From NCBI RefSeq assembly GCF_963855985.1, contig NC_087097.1, forward strand, positions 2,389,001 to 2,453,000: a stretch of 64,000 nt of DNA. The letters run 5' to 3'. Under the pieces are notes generated by a model that worked only from the letters and a program-made list of their open reading frames with translations, searched no databases and was not told where the DNA came from. The DNA comes from Ostrinia nubilalis. Taxonomy: Eukaryota > Arthropoda > Insecta > Lepidoptera > Crambidae. Positions 36,321-47,092 of this stretch are shown in pieces (the first letter of the stretch is position 1; every line of letters begins with the position of its first letter). The position numbers were made by a program, and so were the translations under genes.

Positions 36321-36560
36321 GTCGTGCATTATTGTAAATTGAATTTTAAGTCCGCCTGGCTAGCTACCACCATCTTACCTAAGTCTGTCGCCATAACAAC
36401 ATTGTTAACAGCATTGTTGTGTTCCGGCAGTTAGAGGTAAGATAGCCAGTTCCTCCGTGGTTGAGGATTCCGGGTGAAGCTCGCTTCCACCTTCGGCCTG
36501 ATCATCACTTACCATCAGGTGAGATACAGGCCAAGAGCTTCCTCGTTGTGTATAAAAAAA
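36321..36560 (+). repeat. lepidopteran retroposon 3' end
   Basis: The block CATCACTTACCATCAGGTGA is a word I recall as very common in lepidopteran interspersed repeats. It is followed by AGATACAGGCCAAGAGCTTC and an A-rich tail (TATAAAAAAAAGTG), indicating plus orientation. The upstream border is a guess. Confidence 0.5.
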
Positions 36561-38497
36561 AGTGTATTTCTTCAATGTAACTGTCTGAAATGTAAAAATA
36601 AGGTTAAGGGCGTAGGGCACGTTATGCCGTCGGTATGATTAAGCCATCTTAGACATCAATGGCGGCTCAATAAGTTACCAGGTTTCTACCCCCAATCGTT
36701 ACAGCTCATACGTTCTGATGTACGAAAGCGAGTAAATACATAGAAATCGAGTATAAATCTAGAAATGGAAAAATATCGTAAAAGTGTAATTGAGCCCACT
36801 TTGTTACTTACTATATTAATAAACAAAAGACATTACTGTAAAAAGTGTACGTTAAAATACATGAACTAACAAATTGAATCCCATCGTACTCAAAAACTCC
36901 ATTTAAATAGCGTTTTATTTCTCTCAGAAAAATGGCATGTACGTATAACGGCATAACCCACGAAACGCGAATTTTCAAATAACAGTGTTTAATACGACTG
37001 CCATTATTATAACAAGCCAGGCTAGGAATGCCCGGGTATAGTTGCGTTTCGTTTGTTCGGTACGCCTAGCTCATTAATAATATCTAGACATTTGCATATA
37101 ATGAGGGGTTTGGTGGCCGAAACGGTGCTGGCTTTTTGCATTTTACGACTTTTAGGCCGGGCGGAGTGACTGCCAAACTGTTACAACAAGCGGGCTAACA
37201 AAATTAAAGTTTTGTCTAAAAAATCACTAAAAAAATATGCAGTTAAGAGAATTTCATGTGCCTTCTTTTCTTAGAAGGAGTTCATACCTAAATAGAAGGT
37301 ACATATTATGTACTGCTTACTTTAGCACTTTTACTCTGGTTTCATATGTACACATATCTAATTTTTCAATATAGTAGTACTAATCTACTTATCTGAAGTT
37401 AATGTTGTAATAAATACATGGTGAATAAAATAAGGATGCCCATTATTTCACTGTAACTTTGAGAAAATAAGTTTAATAGGCAAAAAGTAACAAAGTCTTA
37501 TTTAGGTCCCCGTCGCCCGGACTAACTCTACACTCCCGGGCCTCGGTAATAGTGTTTTGTTCAACTAATTGCTCGTTTAGTGGACCTATTTTTTTCTTAA
37601 TTAGTTAATGCAATTAAGAAAACGTAGAAGAAGTTTGCCCTTTTCCTCGCACCGAAATGCATTTCTCGTGCAAGTTTCTAGCTTTAATTAAATTTGACCG
37701 GAATCGTGAGTAGCTCGTCAGACGCTGTCAGATGTTTTGACTTGTGGGGTTTTGCGAGTTGGCCTTGCGAATGAAATAGTTTTTGTTTATTTTAAATAGA
37801 AGTTGTGTGATTTTGAGCACTTATACTAATGTGTAACAGAACTATTTGTGTAACTTTTAAATGAAAACTAAAACGTTTCAAGCATTATTTGGTTCAAGTG
37901 TTTTTGTGTTGGGCAAATGCAAATAGACTTTGTGGTATTAGTAATCAAGATACATAATCCTGTTATATTGTAACCAATGGCAAAAATGCATGTATACCTA
38001 CTGTTTTAAAAAACTTATGTGAGTTTAGATAAAATCTATGCCAGTGTCTAATCTATGCTTACATTAAATCAAAATATTCTCAAACTAGCCCGTTTTTTAC
38101 TCTCAAGAGAAGACTCTTCTATCAGACAGATTTGTGGGCATGTAGATATATTATGTACTATTTTAAAACTTGTGTGAGCATTGCAAAATCTATGGCTTTA
38201 ATAAATAAAAAGATAAACGAGCCTTCTTAGCTCTCAAAATTTCCAGATGCCTGTCTCAATTTTCTACTTAGTCTCATTGAGCCAAGAGCAATTGCCTACC
38301 AGTCAAGGTCTAAGGCGGCAGATTTCAGTCGTCAGTATAGAGGACGCTTAAGAGCGGGACTTGAACACGCGCGCACAAAGTGATAGCCCTTATCGCTAAC
38401 CACTACTCTCGAGGGTGTGGGTCTGAAGCTTCGTGTGTGATATTGTCACTTTTATGCTATAAAGAAATTAAAATTGGAACAAAAACGAATATTGTTG
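36561..38497. other. intronic stretch without clear elements
   Basis: AT-rich with isolated GC words (37110-37190, 37505-37550). No feature supported. Confidence 0.45.
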
Positions 38498-38505
38498 GTC
38501 TAGTT

Positions 38506-38709
38506 CAGGGGTGGCCAACTTGATTAGACATAAGATCTACTGTTTACTAACGAAACCCGGACGATCTAACACTTACATACTCGTACTTCTTGAAATCTTA
38601 AATGGAACAGCATAATTTAGTACACAATCATGTAGGTATTTTTTGCCTTGCCACGATAGACTGGACTAATATTCGGGACTGACTGGTCGATCGCGATCGA
38701 CCACCCTTG
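38506..38709. mobile_element. hAT-like MITE, exact 8-bp TSD
   Basis: GTCTAGTT at 38498-38505 is repeated exactly at 38710-38717. The 204-bp element starts CAGGGGTGGCCAACTTG and ends CGCGATCGACCACCCTTG, short imperfect inverted ends of hAT type. No transposase. Confidence 0.92.
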
Positions 38710-38740
38710 GTCTAGTTTATACGATAAAGTTAATTTTGAT

Positions 38741-38952
38741 CGTTCGTTTCAGCCAAATGACGTCTACTGGACAAAGACCTCCCCCAAGGATTTCCATAAC
38801 GACTGGTCCTGTGATGCCCGCATCCAGGTTCTTCCCGCGACCTTCACCAGATCGTCGGTCCATCACGGTCTGCCATGCTACGTCTTCCGGTCCGTGGTCG
38901 CCACTCGAGAACTTTTTTGCCCCAATGGCCGTCATCTCTACGTATTTACATA
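38741..38952 (-). mobile_element. RTE 3' end (family 2) with 10-bp TSD
   Basis: A CGTTCG tail followed by TTTCAGCCAAATGACGTC, GATCGTCGGTCCA and upstream GGTCCGTGGTCGCCACTCGA. It is longer than the 170-bp units. TAATTTTGAT at 38731-38740 and 38953-38962 is an exact duplication. Frames on both strands are by-products of this repeat. Confidence 0.85.
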
Positions 38953-39289
38953 TAATTTTGATATTTTGCCTTAAACGTGCACACGCTGCTTTTGCCAAAT
39001 TCAGTATTAAATTGACACAATGATTTACACTTTATGAGTAATTCCTTTATTTCAACCACCACACTGTCAGTAGTACTTAACTACTATGCAATTTTATCAT
39101 CGATTATAATGGATTGAACATCAACTTTACAATTTATTACAATAAGCATTATTATTTCTGTGTACTGCTCTTCACACTAATAGCTATAATAATATAATTT
39201 GTAACTCGCAAAAATTTTAGCCCGTAACTGCACAAAAATCACTAACATCGCCATTTCCTAAAGCTAAACCGAATTAGAGCATTTTAAAT

Positions 39290-39480
39290 TCCGATCTCCA
39301 TTCACGGATCGATCGCAAACGCATCTAAAGTTTCGACGCGAAAACGCTAACCGATTGTCACTAGTTCGCTACGACGTCGCGGAACTTCGCCACGACGCCA
39401 CGACGCTATCACAACGTTTCGTTGCGAAGTCTCTCAAGTCGCAACTTTGACGGGAGACGTGAGGGAACGAGATAACTAGT
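39290..39480. promoter_or_regulatory. CpG-rich patch, unassigned
   Basis: High density of CG words (ACGACGTCGCGGAAC, CCACGACGCCACGACGC) in AT-rich surroundings. It could be a regulatory element or the GC-rich part of an unknown transposon, because a repeat copy begins directly to its right at 39541. A minus-strand frame through it has no domain. Confidence 0.3.
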
Positions 39481-39540
39481 TGTGAGCTGATTCTGAAGTT
39501 CAGGGATTGATAAGTTTGTACTGTATAAAAAAAAAAATAC

Positions 39541-39650
39541 GGGACTATTCCCACCTCTCGTTCCCACCACTGCAACTCCTGTGTAGCCAGGATCTACAGC
39601 TTGACCGCCACAAAAAACCCAACCAATGAAGGTCAAGTTTGTCCCGGGGG
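39541..39650 (-). repeat. repeat family B, copy 1
   Basis: GACTATTCCCACCTCTCGTT through ACCCAACCAATGAAGGTCAA matches 56055-56160 in opposite orientation over about 100 bp. Family unknown. Confidence 0.75.
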
Positions 39651-40075
39651 AAAGTTAAACTGTCATTGGACCCGCAACGAAATTAATCAGAAGAACATAG
39701 GAGGAGTTCGAAATTAAGGTTCGACTTCCCTCCATTGCAAAGCGGATGACAGGTGACAAACAAAGTTTTAAAACCTTTAAGAAAAAGATTATGCACCACG
39801 GACAATAAATTAAATTAAGGGGGCCTATCTTATGAGCAATTAGCAACTACCTGCCAATAATATTTTTCACAAAATCGCTTAAAAGCACGGAAATTTTGTA
39901 CTGTATAGAGAGAAACAGATATTTTTCTAATCAATTGTACCTACTTTTCGCACTTATTGACTTTTAGGCCATCTGGCTATCTAACGTTAGAGACCGAATA
40001 TTCTATGGTTCTATGGTAGAGCGTTTTATCAAAATATAAAAGACTTGTATGACTTTTCTAAAGTGAATAATGTTT

Positions 40076-40419
40076 GAATGATCAAACGAACTTACCAAGT
40101 GAAGTTCGATCTAAATTATCCTGTTTTCGCCGAAGAGATTTATTTTACCATGTAGTACCCCTGTACGACAAGCCAATCCGCACACAATATTCAGCGCAGT
40201 AGTAGTAAAAAACAAAAGAGCGGGCAACCCCACCCCTACCACGCTGTGGGCTCGGTGTCCGAGCGGTCTCATTATATTTAGAGAAGAGATGACATTGACG
40301 TTTACCTCCAGGGAAGAAGATATAGAAATCTTCGGGTTGGGAGGGACCTTAAATCTCTTCGGCGAAAACAGGATAATTTAGATCGAACTTCACTTGGTAA
40401 GTTCGTTTGATCATTCAAT
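40076..40419. mobile_element. snapback element with about 66-bp arms
   Basis: TTGAATGATCAAACGAACTT (40076) through CGCCGAAGAGATTTA (about 40142) is repeated as an apparently perfect complement at about 40353-40419. The centre holds the repeat shared with 45080-45237. Directly outside the right arm, 40418-40460 is a direct, slightly diverged copy of part of the left arm (ATCCTGCTTTCGCC, TTTATTTTACCATGTAG). Confidence 0.88.
40115..40272 (+). repeat. repeat family C, copy 1
   Basis: Runs from TTATCCTGTTTTCGCC through GACAAGCCAATCCGCACAC and CCCACCCCTACCACGCTG to GAGCGGTCTCAT. It is nearly identical, in inverted orientation, to 45080-45237. Confidence 0.88.
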
Positions 40420-40460
40420 TATCCTGCTTTCGCCTCCGAGATTTATTTTACCATGTAGAT

Positions 40461-41314
40461 GTTTAGAGCATGGATCAATGTCCATGTTAAATGGTTAAGA
40501 GAGTAAATGTCAATGTACTAATTACATAATAAAGCAATATTTTTGTATTATAATCGTATTGCATCACTTATTCGTAACAATAACAAGTATCACGGTCTCA
40601 ACAAGATTTTGTTCATTATAGAGTATTATTATATACATTTATTTGTACTTCTATTAACTGTTAAGTACGACTACTGATTGTAAAAAGTTGCCAAGACAGT
40701 TGACAGAGCATCCTGTCTATCCAGCACACTGGCTAATTGTATCAACGTTGACAGCGGCGCAAACCGCAGGCAATACTGCCGCGTGTCGCGTGCTGTGTGG
40801 GCCGAACACCCTCGTGTCGACACTCCTTTCCTATATTTATCCAGTTTCATCTCAGAACTGAGCTTGACGACGGTAGTGGTTAACACCGAATCGATCACAG
40901 TGATTGCAAGGCTAACACTCTGATTGTTGTAAAACATAAGCTCACTTGCATTTTAATTAAATAAATAAATAATGTGGTTAATTAAAACTTATTAATTTAT
41001 TTGGATACAGTTTGACCAGTATTCCAAAACAGTATTAATTTGGATTCCAAGTAACACTGTTGCGAGGAAAAAGTTTGGTTTCTATTTAATAGCACCTTTT
41101 AATAGCAATCTTTTGATTCTTGAAACCTGACCTATAAATTATAATATTTATTTAAATAATTATATATTTCAATAAATTATATGATTTCACTAACGATATT
41201 GCTAAGCGGTGGTTATTTAATGTTATTATAGGATGCACCCGACTTTAGAATATGCTAAGAAAATAGAGTAAGGTAGGTACAATGATGTAATTGAGCATTG
41301 TAAAAATATTTATT
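40461..41314. other. intronic stretch without clear elements
   Basis: AT-rich; an 88-codon minus-strand frame at 40671-40937 has no recognisable domain. Confidence 0.5.
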
Positions 41315-41575
41315 TGTCAGTCATTTGGTGTAGTGGTTTCGAAACGGACTACTATGCCGAGAGGTCCCGGGTTCGATCCCCGGCCGGGCAGAAATTGAAT
41401 TGATACATTTTAATTTCTGTGATGGGTCTAGGTGTTACTATGTATAATATGTACTTATGTATATAAAAACGGTATTTAAGTATGTTTATATCCGTTGTCT
41501 AGGACCCATAGCTTTGCTCAGTTTGGGACTAGGAGCGTAGTGTAAAATGTCGAAGGAAGGATATTTATGTATTAT
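41315..41575 (+). mobile_element. tRNA-derived SINE, copy 2
   Basis: TTTGGTGTAGTGG (A-box region), GGTTCGATCCC at 41370-41380 (B-box) and CCGGCCGGGCAGAAATTGAA, then TTACTATGTATAATATGTA. Same family as 11405-11672; the distal parts differ more than the heads. Confidence 0.87.
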
Positions 41576-43440
41576 TTGCGGAGTGTATAGCGGAGTCTGG
41601 TACGTTTTGTTTGATCCGCGACTGCCAAATACAAAACTCACTGCCAAAGAAAGGTAAGCTTAAATGGGCATAAATGGGCAATATGGTACTACTGATGTAC
41701 CTGTTGCCCCAGCATTCAATTTTTTTTATTTTTTTTATTTTTTATTTATTTATTTTTTAGTGAAAAAACGTATTAACGTCTAAAAAAAATGGTCGCCATT
41801 CTAAGGCGAATTAATTGGAATTAATTCATGTTAATCGTGTAGAAATCTCTACGCCAGACGATAAAATATGAATTATGACTAAATATCAAACAAAGTTCAA
41901 GAAACAAAAAATAGGTTTATGTCATGTACTGAAACCAAAGCGTCTAACATTTTCTGAGACAATATTGAACCAAGCTCCTACTCCGTGTCTTTATTCAGAC
42001 ACCTTGATTCAGTCAGCTTCAGTATTATGACTGTGATGATTGAATTTTTATAATCATGCTAAGAAAAAATAACAAATACTAATTCTCAATTTATACTTCA
42101 TAGAAAGGGAAGAAAGACTCATTCATTATTATGAGTTTGTGGCAGCGTTATCGATTCGTAAAATAATATCGCATTATTTTTTGGTATTATTAAAAAATGT
42201 CCTTAATCTAAACTAAAGGTTACAAGTAGTGGTAGTACTGGTAGGTACCTACATAATACATAGTTTATTTTATGTGGTTGATTCGTTCTTTGACTGACCA
42301 AAGTCCACTAGTCCGGTTGTTATTACAAGCGGCCCGATTTCTTTTTTGATGCGTCAATAATTTTCTATTACATTGATTACAATGTAATTATTATTGAATT
42401 AAATTTATAAAGGCATAGTTATTATCGCTTTAACGCATAATAAGATACTTTGCTTGTCTAAAAGATTTAGCAAGAGAAATGATTCAATGTATTTCATGAT
42501 GTCGCATCTCTTCTTATGAGAATTATAACGTTATAACATAAATAATTTATACGAACCAATTGTAAAACAGTACATGGGAGTTAAAACTGACCTCTTTTTT
42601 TTTTTTTTTTTTTAGTAAATAAATAATAATAATGATGATGAAGGCTTACTTCGTAAGACTATCAATAGTATTATTAGCATTAATCATACATTGATTAGTA
42701 GGTACAAACCTACATAACAATGTTTTTTCAATACAAGAAAAAAAAATGACGTCATCTTATGTACCGATACCGATACAGTTTAAGGAAGCTCTTAGATTTT
42801 ATCTATTATTTATTTATAGATACAAGCTGGTGAGACGTCATGAATAAAAAAATAAACTTTGTAAAAATATCAGGGCTAAATAAAGAAAGGCCGCAAAGAG
42901 ACAAACAAAAATGTTGCCTGTTTGTTCAGATACAAAACAAACATCCGTTAAAATAAGACCATAATTCTATTTGCTTTTCAGTGGCTATCGTGTTTATGTA
43001 ATAAACATAAAATATTTTATATTAATAAGTTTCTTTAAACCATAAATGAATCTTTTGTTAAAAGTTTAATTGCGGTTAAAATATCATCCCTTTTGAAGTG
43101 CTTAAACCACATAAACTTTGTTTAGCATCTTATATAAACGCTATCTAAGTCCACCATCTAGGAACATTTTTTTTTTTTTTTTTTTTTTAACAAGTGGGTA
43201 ATCTCAGAATGTACTCGTGTCGACGGATGCGATTAAGAATATTCTTAATATCAACGTCTCTGCGCCGACGTGTATAATTATTTGTTATGTATAATTAATT
43301 ATGTTTACTCGCATGGTTATGATGATTATGAAAAAAAAACATCTGGGTTCGAATCGGGAATCGAATAGGTATCTCGGTACAATAAATTCTGTAACCGAAT
43401 ATTAGGTACATTGCATTTAAAATAACAATATTTTAAGCGG
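41576..43440. other. intronic stretch with poly-T runs
   Basis: AT-rich. Pure or near-pure T runs lie at 42593-42614 and 43168-43188, which may be minus-strand retroposon A-tails without recognisable bodies. A (TTTTA)-rich run lies at 41720-41758. Confidence 0.5.
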
Positions 43441-43660
43441 CCAGCACATACCTGTACATAGATGGCGCGTCGTCTAGGGACGCGGGTTACCTTGGTGTTC
43501 TGGTCGGTCTTTAATGGCGCTTCCCGCGGTGCTCTGGCAGCGCTGGGCATGCGGCGGCGGCGGCGCGGCGCTGCGGCGTAAATAACGGCGCCTGCGCTTG
43601 TGGAAGGCGGCGTGGTTGCGCCGCGGGCGGGTGATAGGTCTTAGCCCATCATACCATACA
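43441..43660. promoter_or_regulatory. CpG-rich block
   Basis: GCGGCGGCGGCGGCGCGGCG and CGCCGCGGGCGGG-type words make this the most GC-rich stretch of the window. Such islands in insect introns often mark promoters or conserved enhancers; transposon origin is the alternative. No matching copy is present elsewhere in the window. Confidence 0.35.
43452..43550 (-). CDS. speculative minus-strand first coding exon
   Basis: Read on the minus strand, an ATG at 43550 opens a frame with MPSAARAPREAPLKT, DQNTK and VPRRRAIYVQ. The frame meets a good donor, CAG|GTATGT, at 43452/43451 in phase 0; an alternative donor AAG|GTAACC lies earlier. Directly upstream on this strand is a very CpG-rich block (to about 43660) that could be a promoter and 5' leader. 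I do not recognise the protein and see no partner exon in the window. It may be chance in GC-rich sequence or part of a nested or antisense gene. Confidence 0.2.
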
Positions 43661-44255
43661 GCAGGGCGTAGCTTGTCGGTACGGCCTCTGTATAAAGCCT
43701 CGATTCACACAGTTATGCGAACGGCTAAAGCTTAAATTATATATTCAGTGCAGCAGCCTGGATTAGTTGTCATATCAAATAAATACCTCTTTTCCCGTTT
43801 TAGAGGATTATAATGAGTTATAGTTGTCGACCGTCGATGTAATTGGTCGACCGACCGGAAATGTAGAAAGATCTTTGTAAGTTTCCAACAAAAAAATGTG
43901 AGACTGATAAGTACTCACAATCACAATGTCAGTTAATATGAGTCGTTGCATAGAAAAAACGACATATTGTCATACTTCATATATAAAGTAGGCATTTATT
44001 TCCACTTCGACTCGGTTCGGTCAACAAACCGGCCTAAGGTTTATTTAGGATCATTTATTCTGACCTTATAATAGCAAGTAACGAATCTACATAAATGCAC
44101 TTTGAATTTTGATCTGATACTTATTTCTTTCTTACTAGCCTTTGTATTTAGACCAATATCGATTGGTGTAATGTATAAAAATACGAAACAACAAAATTAT
44201 TCAGTTACCCTTTGTAGCATTGAACAATGTGTATGGCCACAGGGTCATCGGTCGT

Positions 44256-44330
44256 TATAAAAGCAGGCGGAGGCTCGACTGGGGCGAGTGCGTCCGCGGC
44301 GCCGGGTCATCATGCTCCAAGATGGTTGAT
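44256..44330 (+). promoter_or_regulatory. TATA box with GC-rich downstream leader
   Basis: TATAAAAG at 44256-44263 is followed by about 65 bp of GC-rich sequence (CGGAGGCTCGACTGGGGCG, GTCCGCGGCGCCGGG) and an ATG at about 44311 that meets a stop after five codons. Spacing suits a plus-strand core promoter, but no initiator or product is clear. Confidence 0.25.
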
Positions 44331-44494
44331 GGTTCATAAGGTGTAAGGCCAAGAAGGCAAGCTCTTAATGTGGGTAGTTTCGTACAAACGCAACATTTTT
44401 CTGTATGAGCTCATTATGTTCTGTTTTTACGGCTTTTAAAAATGGCCGAAAAGAAGATACTTAAAAACTCGTAAAAGTGAATAATATTACAATA

Positions 44495-44860
44495 CCTGGC
44501 TATCTCGGTAGTTAATATCTCGTTTTTACTCGCTAGAGCAAAAAACGGCTACTGGTTAAAAAATCACCGAACATAAAGTGGCTGCTGGTTAATATCTCGT
44601 ATTAACGCTACTGGTTAAAAAATGACCCGCAAATATGACCGAATATAAAGTGGTTGCTGGTTAATATCTCGTATTAACTCGCTAGAGCAGATAATGGCTA
44701 CTGGGTAACATCTCGCATTACCTCGGAGAAAAAAATGGCTACTGGGTAACATCTCGCATTACCTCGGAGCAAAAGAATGGCTACTGGGTAACATCTCGCA
44801 TTACCTCGGAGCAAAAAATGGCTACTAGTTAACATCGCGCGTTAACTTGGAGCTAAAAAT
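44495..44860 (+). repeat. minisatellite of about 42-bp hairpin units
   Basis: Regular units start at 44694, 44735, 44777 and 44818 (ATGGCTACTGGGTAACATCT, then CGCATTACCTCGGAGC), with diverged units back to about 44495. Each unit holds a small inverted repeat around ATCTCG. The stem sequence differs between units but stays paired: GTTAAT/ATTAAC, GGTAA/TTACC and AGTTAAC/GTTAACT. Confidence 0.82.
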
Positions 44861-45079
44861 GGGTCAAAGTTACGCGTCGTGTCACAACGCTTATAATAAA
44901 AATGTACGAGCACTTGCACAAAATAGTTGTTACAACCAACCTTGTGTTGGGTCTAATTCTCGTCACTACACTGCACAACTTAAAATAATTACGTTTTTTG
45001 TCGGTAAAAACGTCCTTGGTGACGTCACTTAAGCATTTTTCTTATACTGCGTGCGGTCGTTGCGCGTGCGCACAAAGGA

Positions 45080-45237
45080 ATGAGACCGCTCGGACACCGA
45101 GCCCACAGCGTGGTAGGGGTGGGGTTGCCCGCTCTTTTGTTTTTTACTACTACTGCGCTGAATATTGTGTGCGGATTGGCTTGTCGTACAGGGGTACTAC
45201 ATGGTAAAATAAATCTCGGAGGCGAAAGCAGGATAAT
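45080..45237 (-). repeat. repeat family C, copy 2 (inverted)
   Basis: ATGAGACCGCTCGGACACCG through GGAGGCGAAAGCAGGATAA is the reverse complement of 40115-40272, nearly identical except at the right tip (CGCCTCCG against CGCCGAAG), which matches the direct copy at 40418-40460. Confidence 0.88.
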
Positions 45238-45506
45238 CAATATCAATTTCCACGATTGTTGTTTCTTCTTCAATCGAGTTTAGATCTGCTGGCGTATAAC
45301 ATACCGAACTGTTTCCTTTTTTGTCTGTTACCAAATATTACTTTCGAACCCCATTAGAAATTTTTAATGGTAGTATTTTGCCGTTAACGGCAATAAAACT
45401 AGGTTTTGTAGGTTAACGCATTATTTATTCATGATGTTATTAGTTACGCGCCCAAAATGGTACGGCTTACCACTTGCTTTGTGTTTGATCATAAATATGT
45501 ATTATT

Positions 45507-45730
45507 ACTAGTTATTGACCGCGAATTCGCTCGCGTGAATATATCTGTCCGTCTTAAAAACTCTATCAAGCGTGTGTCCCCTTTCCAAAACCGGGATAAA
45601 AACTATTTATGTCTCAAAATATCTCTGTCAATTTTTTTCTGAAAAAGTTTAGTGCTTTAAGCGTGAAAGAATAACAAACATACATCCATCCATCCTCACA
45701 AAGTTTCATCCTACAATGTTAGTAGGAAGT
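45507..45730 (-). mobile_element. decayed Helitron/Lep1-like element, minus
   Basis: ACTAGTTATTGACCGCGAAT, AACCGGGATAAAAACTATTT, CAAAATATCTCTGTCAA and a distal TCATCCTACAATGTTAGTAG match the Lep1-like family at 46669 with many changes. Confidence 0.65.
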
Positions 45731-45790
45731 AAGTAGGATTATTATTTCAGTAGAACTTCAACTGAAAATTTAAGAGAGAGAGTGAGAGTT

Positions 45791-45932
45791 TACGCCCGTA
45801 TTCACAAACATTACTATGAGGTGCGCGTGGACGCACAGACTGACACATCACAATTCACAGATCTCTATTCAACGCTGTGCGTTCGATTTTCTGCTTCACT
45901 TAAGCAAGCATCGTTTGTGAATACGGGCATTA
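45791..45932. mobile_element. MITE family D, copy 1
   Basis: CGCCCGTATTCACAAACATT at the left and GTTTGTGAATACGGGC at the right are inverted. The inside has GTGCGTTCGATTTTC and GCTTCACTTAAGCAAGCATC. A second, inverted copy lies at 47853-47995. Confidence 0.85.
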
Positions 45933-46483
45933 GTTTCCTTAAGCTTCCAAGAAAGCTTTCTATCCCTGCAATATCGAAATAAATTTATGTTCCATGTTTT
46001 ATTTCCATCCGTTTCCCATAAAATCCACCAAATTCCGTAAGTGCAAAGGATCGTCTTGAATTATACGAGTGTTCTATTGTTATTTATATTGCGGTCAAAA
46101 TATAGGCCTGAATTGAGTGAAGCTGAAGTCATAAAATAATACAGTGTAATTTAATCAAAATATCAATTGTCTAACTTATTTCAGTTCCTTGGTTAATTTT
46201 ACTAGCTTCGGAAAACACAGAGCGTAGGTACCTACTTATAATCGATAAATTGGCAAAAACTTTTTTTTACTTCTTCAAATCTTAATTATTTTTACTGCTT
46301 ATTAATGTAAGATACTGGTAATCTACTCCTAACACAAAGAGACAAGTCTTGTACTTATTAAGCTTAGCTTTATATCTTTAAACAAAAGTGCGGTAACAAT
46401 AATTAAAAGTGCGGAAGAAAGAAAATTGTGCTATTCTCATAAGCGTAAAGTAACGTTATTAAAGAAAAGTTTTTACTTAATAC

Positions 46484-46608
46484 TTAGGCAGAGTTGCACC
46501 ATCTTACTTTAACTTTGACAAACGTCAAAAATCTTTCAAACTCCATACAAAAAACATCAGTTATCGTTATAGTTACGGTCAAAGTTAGGTGGTGCAACTC
46601 AGCCTTAA
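46484..46608. mobile_element. MITE family A, copy 4
   Basis: Best preserved copy: TTAGGCAGAGTTGCACCATC at the left, GGTGGTGCAACTCAGCCTTA at the right, and CAAACTCCATACAAAAAACA inside. Confidence 0.88.
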
Positions 46609-46668
46609 TCTGTAGGATCGATAGATAGATAGAGACAACACTTCATCTTCTTTCGCTGTGTATTCTGT

Positions 46669-46887
46669 ACTAGCTTTCTGCCCGCGGATTCGCCCGCGTG
46701 GAATTTTGTCTGTCACAGAAAAACTTTATCGCGCGCGTCCCTGTTTCAAAAACCGGGATAAAAACTATCCTATGTCCTTTCCCCGGACTCAAAATATCTC
46801 TATGCCAAATTTCATCAAAATCGGTTCAGTGGTTTAGGCGTGAAAGCAAGACAGACAGAGTTACTTTCGCATTTCTAAATATTGTAT
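46669..46887 (-). mobile_element. Helitron/Lep1-like element, copy 3, minus
   Basis: ACTAGCTTTCTGCCCGCGGA, AAACCGGGATAAAAACTATC, GTTTAGGCGTGAAAGC-ACAGACAGAG and CGCATTTCTAAATATTGTA are the reverse of the copy at 29705. The plus-strand frame at 46698-46889 is not a gene. Confidence 0.85.
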
Positions 46888-47092
46888 AATTATAACTCAA
46901 AGGTGACTGACTGACTGACTGACTGACCTATCAACGCACAGTTCAAACCACTGGACGGATTGGGCTGAAATTTGGCATGCAGGTAGATGTTATGATGTAG
47001 GCATCCGCTAAGAAAGGATTTTACGAAACTCCACTCCTAAGGGGGTAAAACGGGATCCACGCGTACGAAGGCGCAGGCGGCCGCTAGTATAA
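46888..47092 (+). mobile_element. Helitron-like element of the 9.4-kb type
   Basis: A (GACT)n microsatellite at 46905-46926, then CGCACAGTTCAAACCACTGG, GGGGTAAAACGGGATCCACG and the 3' end GGCGGCCGCTAGT. It abuts the previous element tail-to-head; opposite orientation to 9400-9560. Confidence 0.8.

Noticed and set aside
38717..39023. frames of 93 and 95 codons on opposite strands
   Set aside because: Both are by-products of the RTE 3' end at 38741-38952.
41316..41390. tRNA gene
   Set aside because: Same reasoning: SINE head, second copy of the family.
44847..45283. cluster of short overlapping frames
   Set aside because: They lie on the minisatellite edge and on repeat family C; no domain and both strands open.
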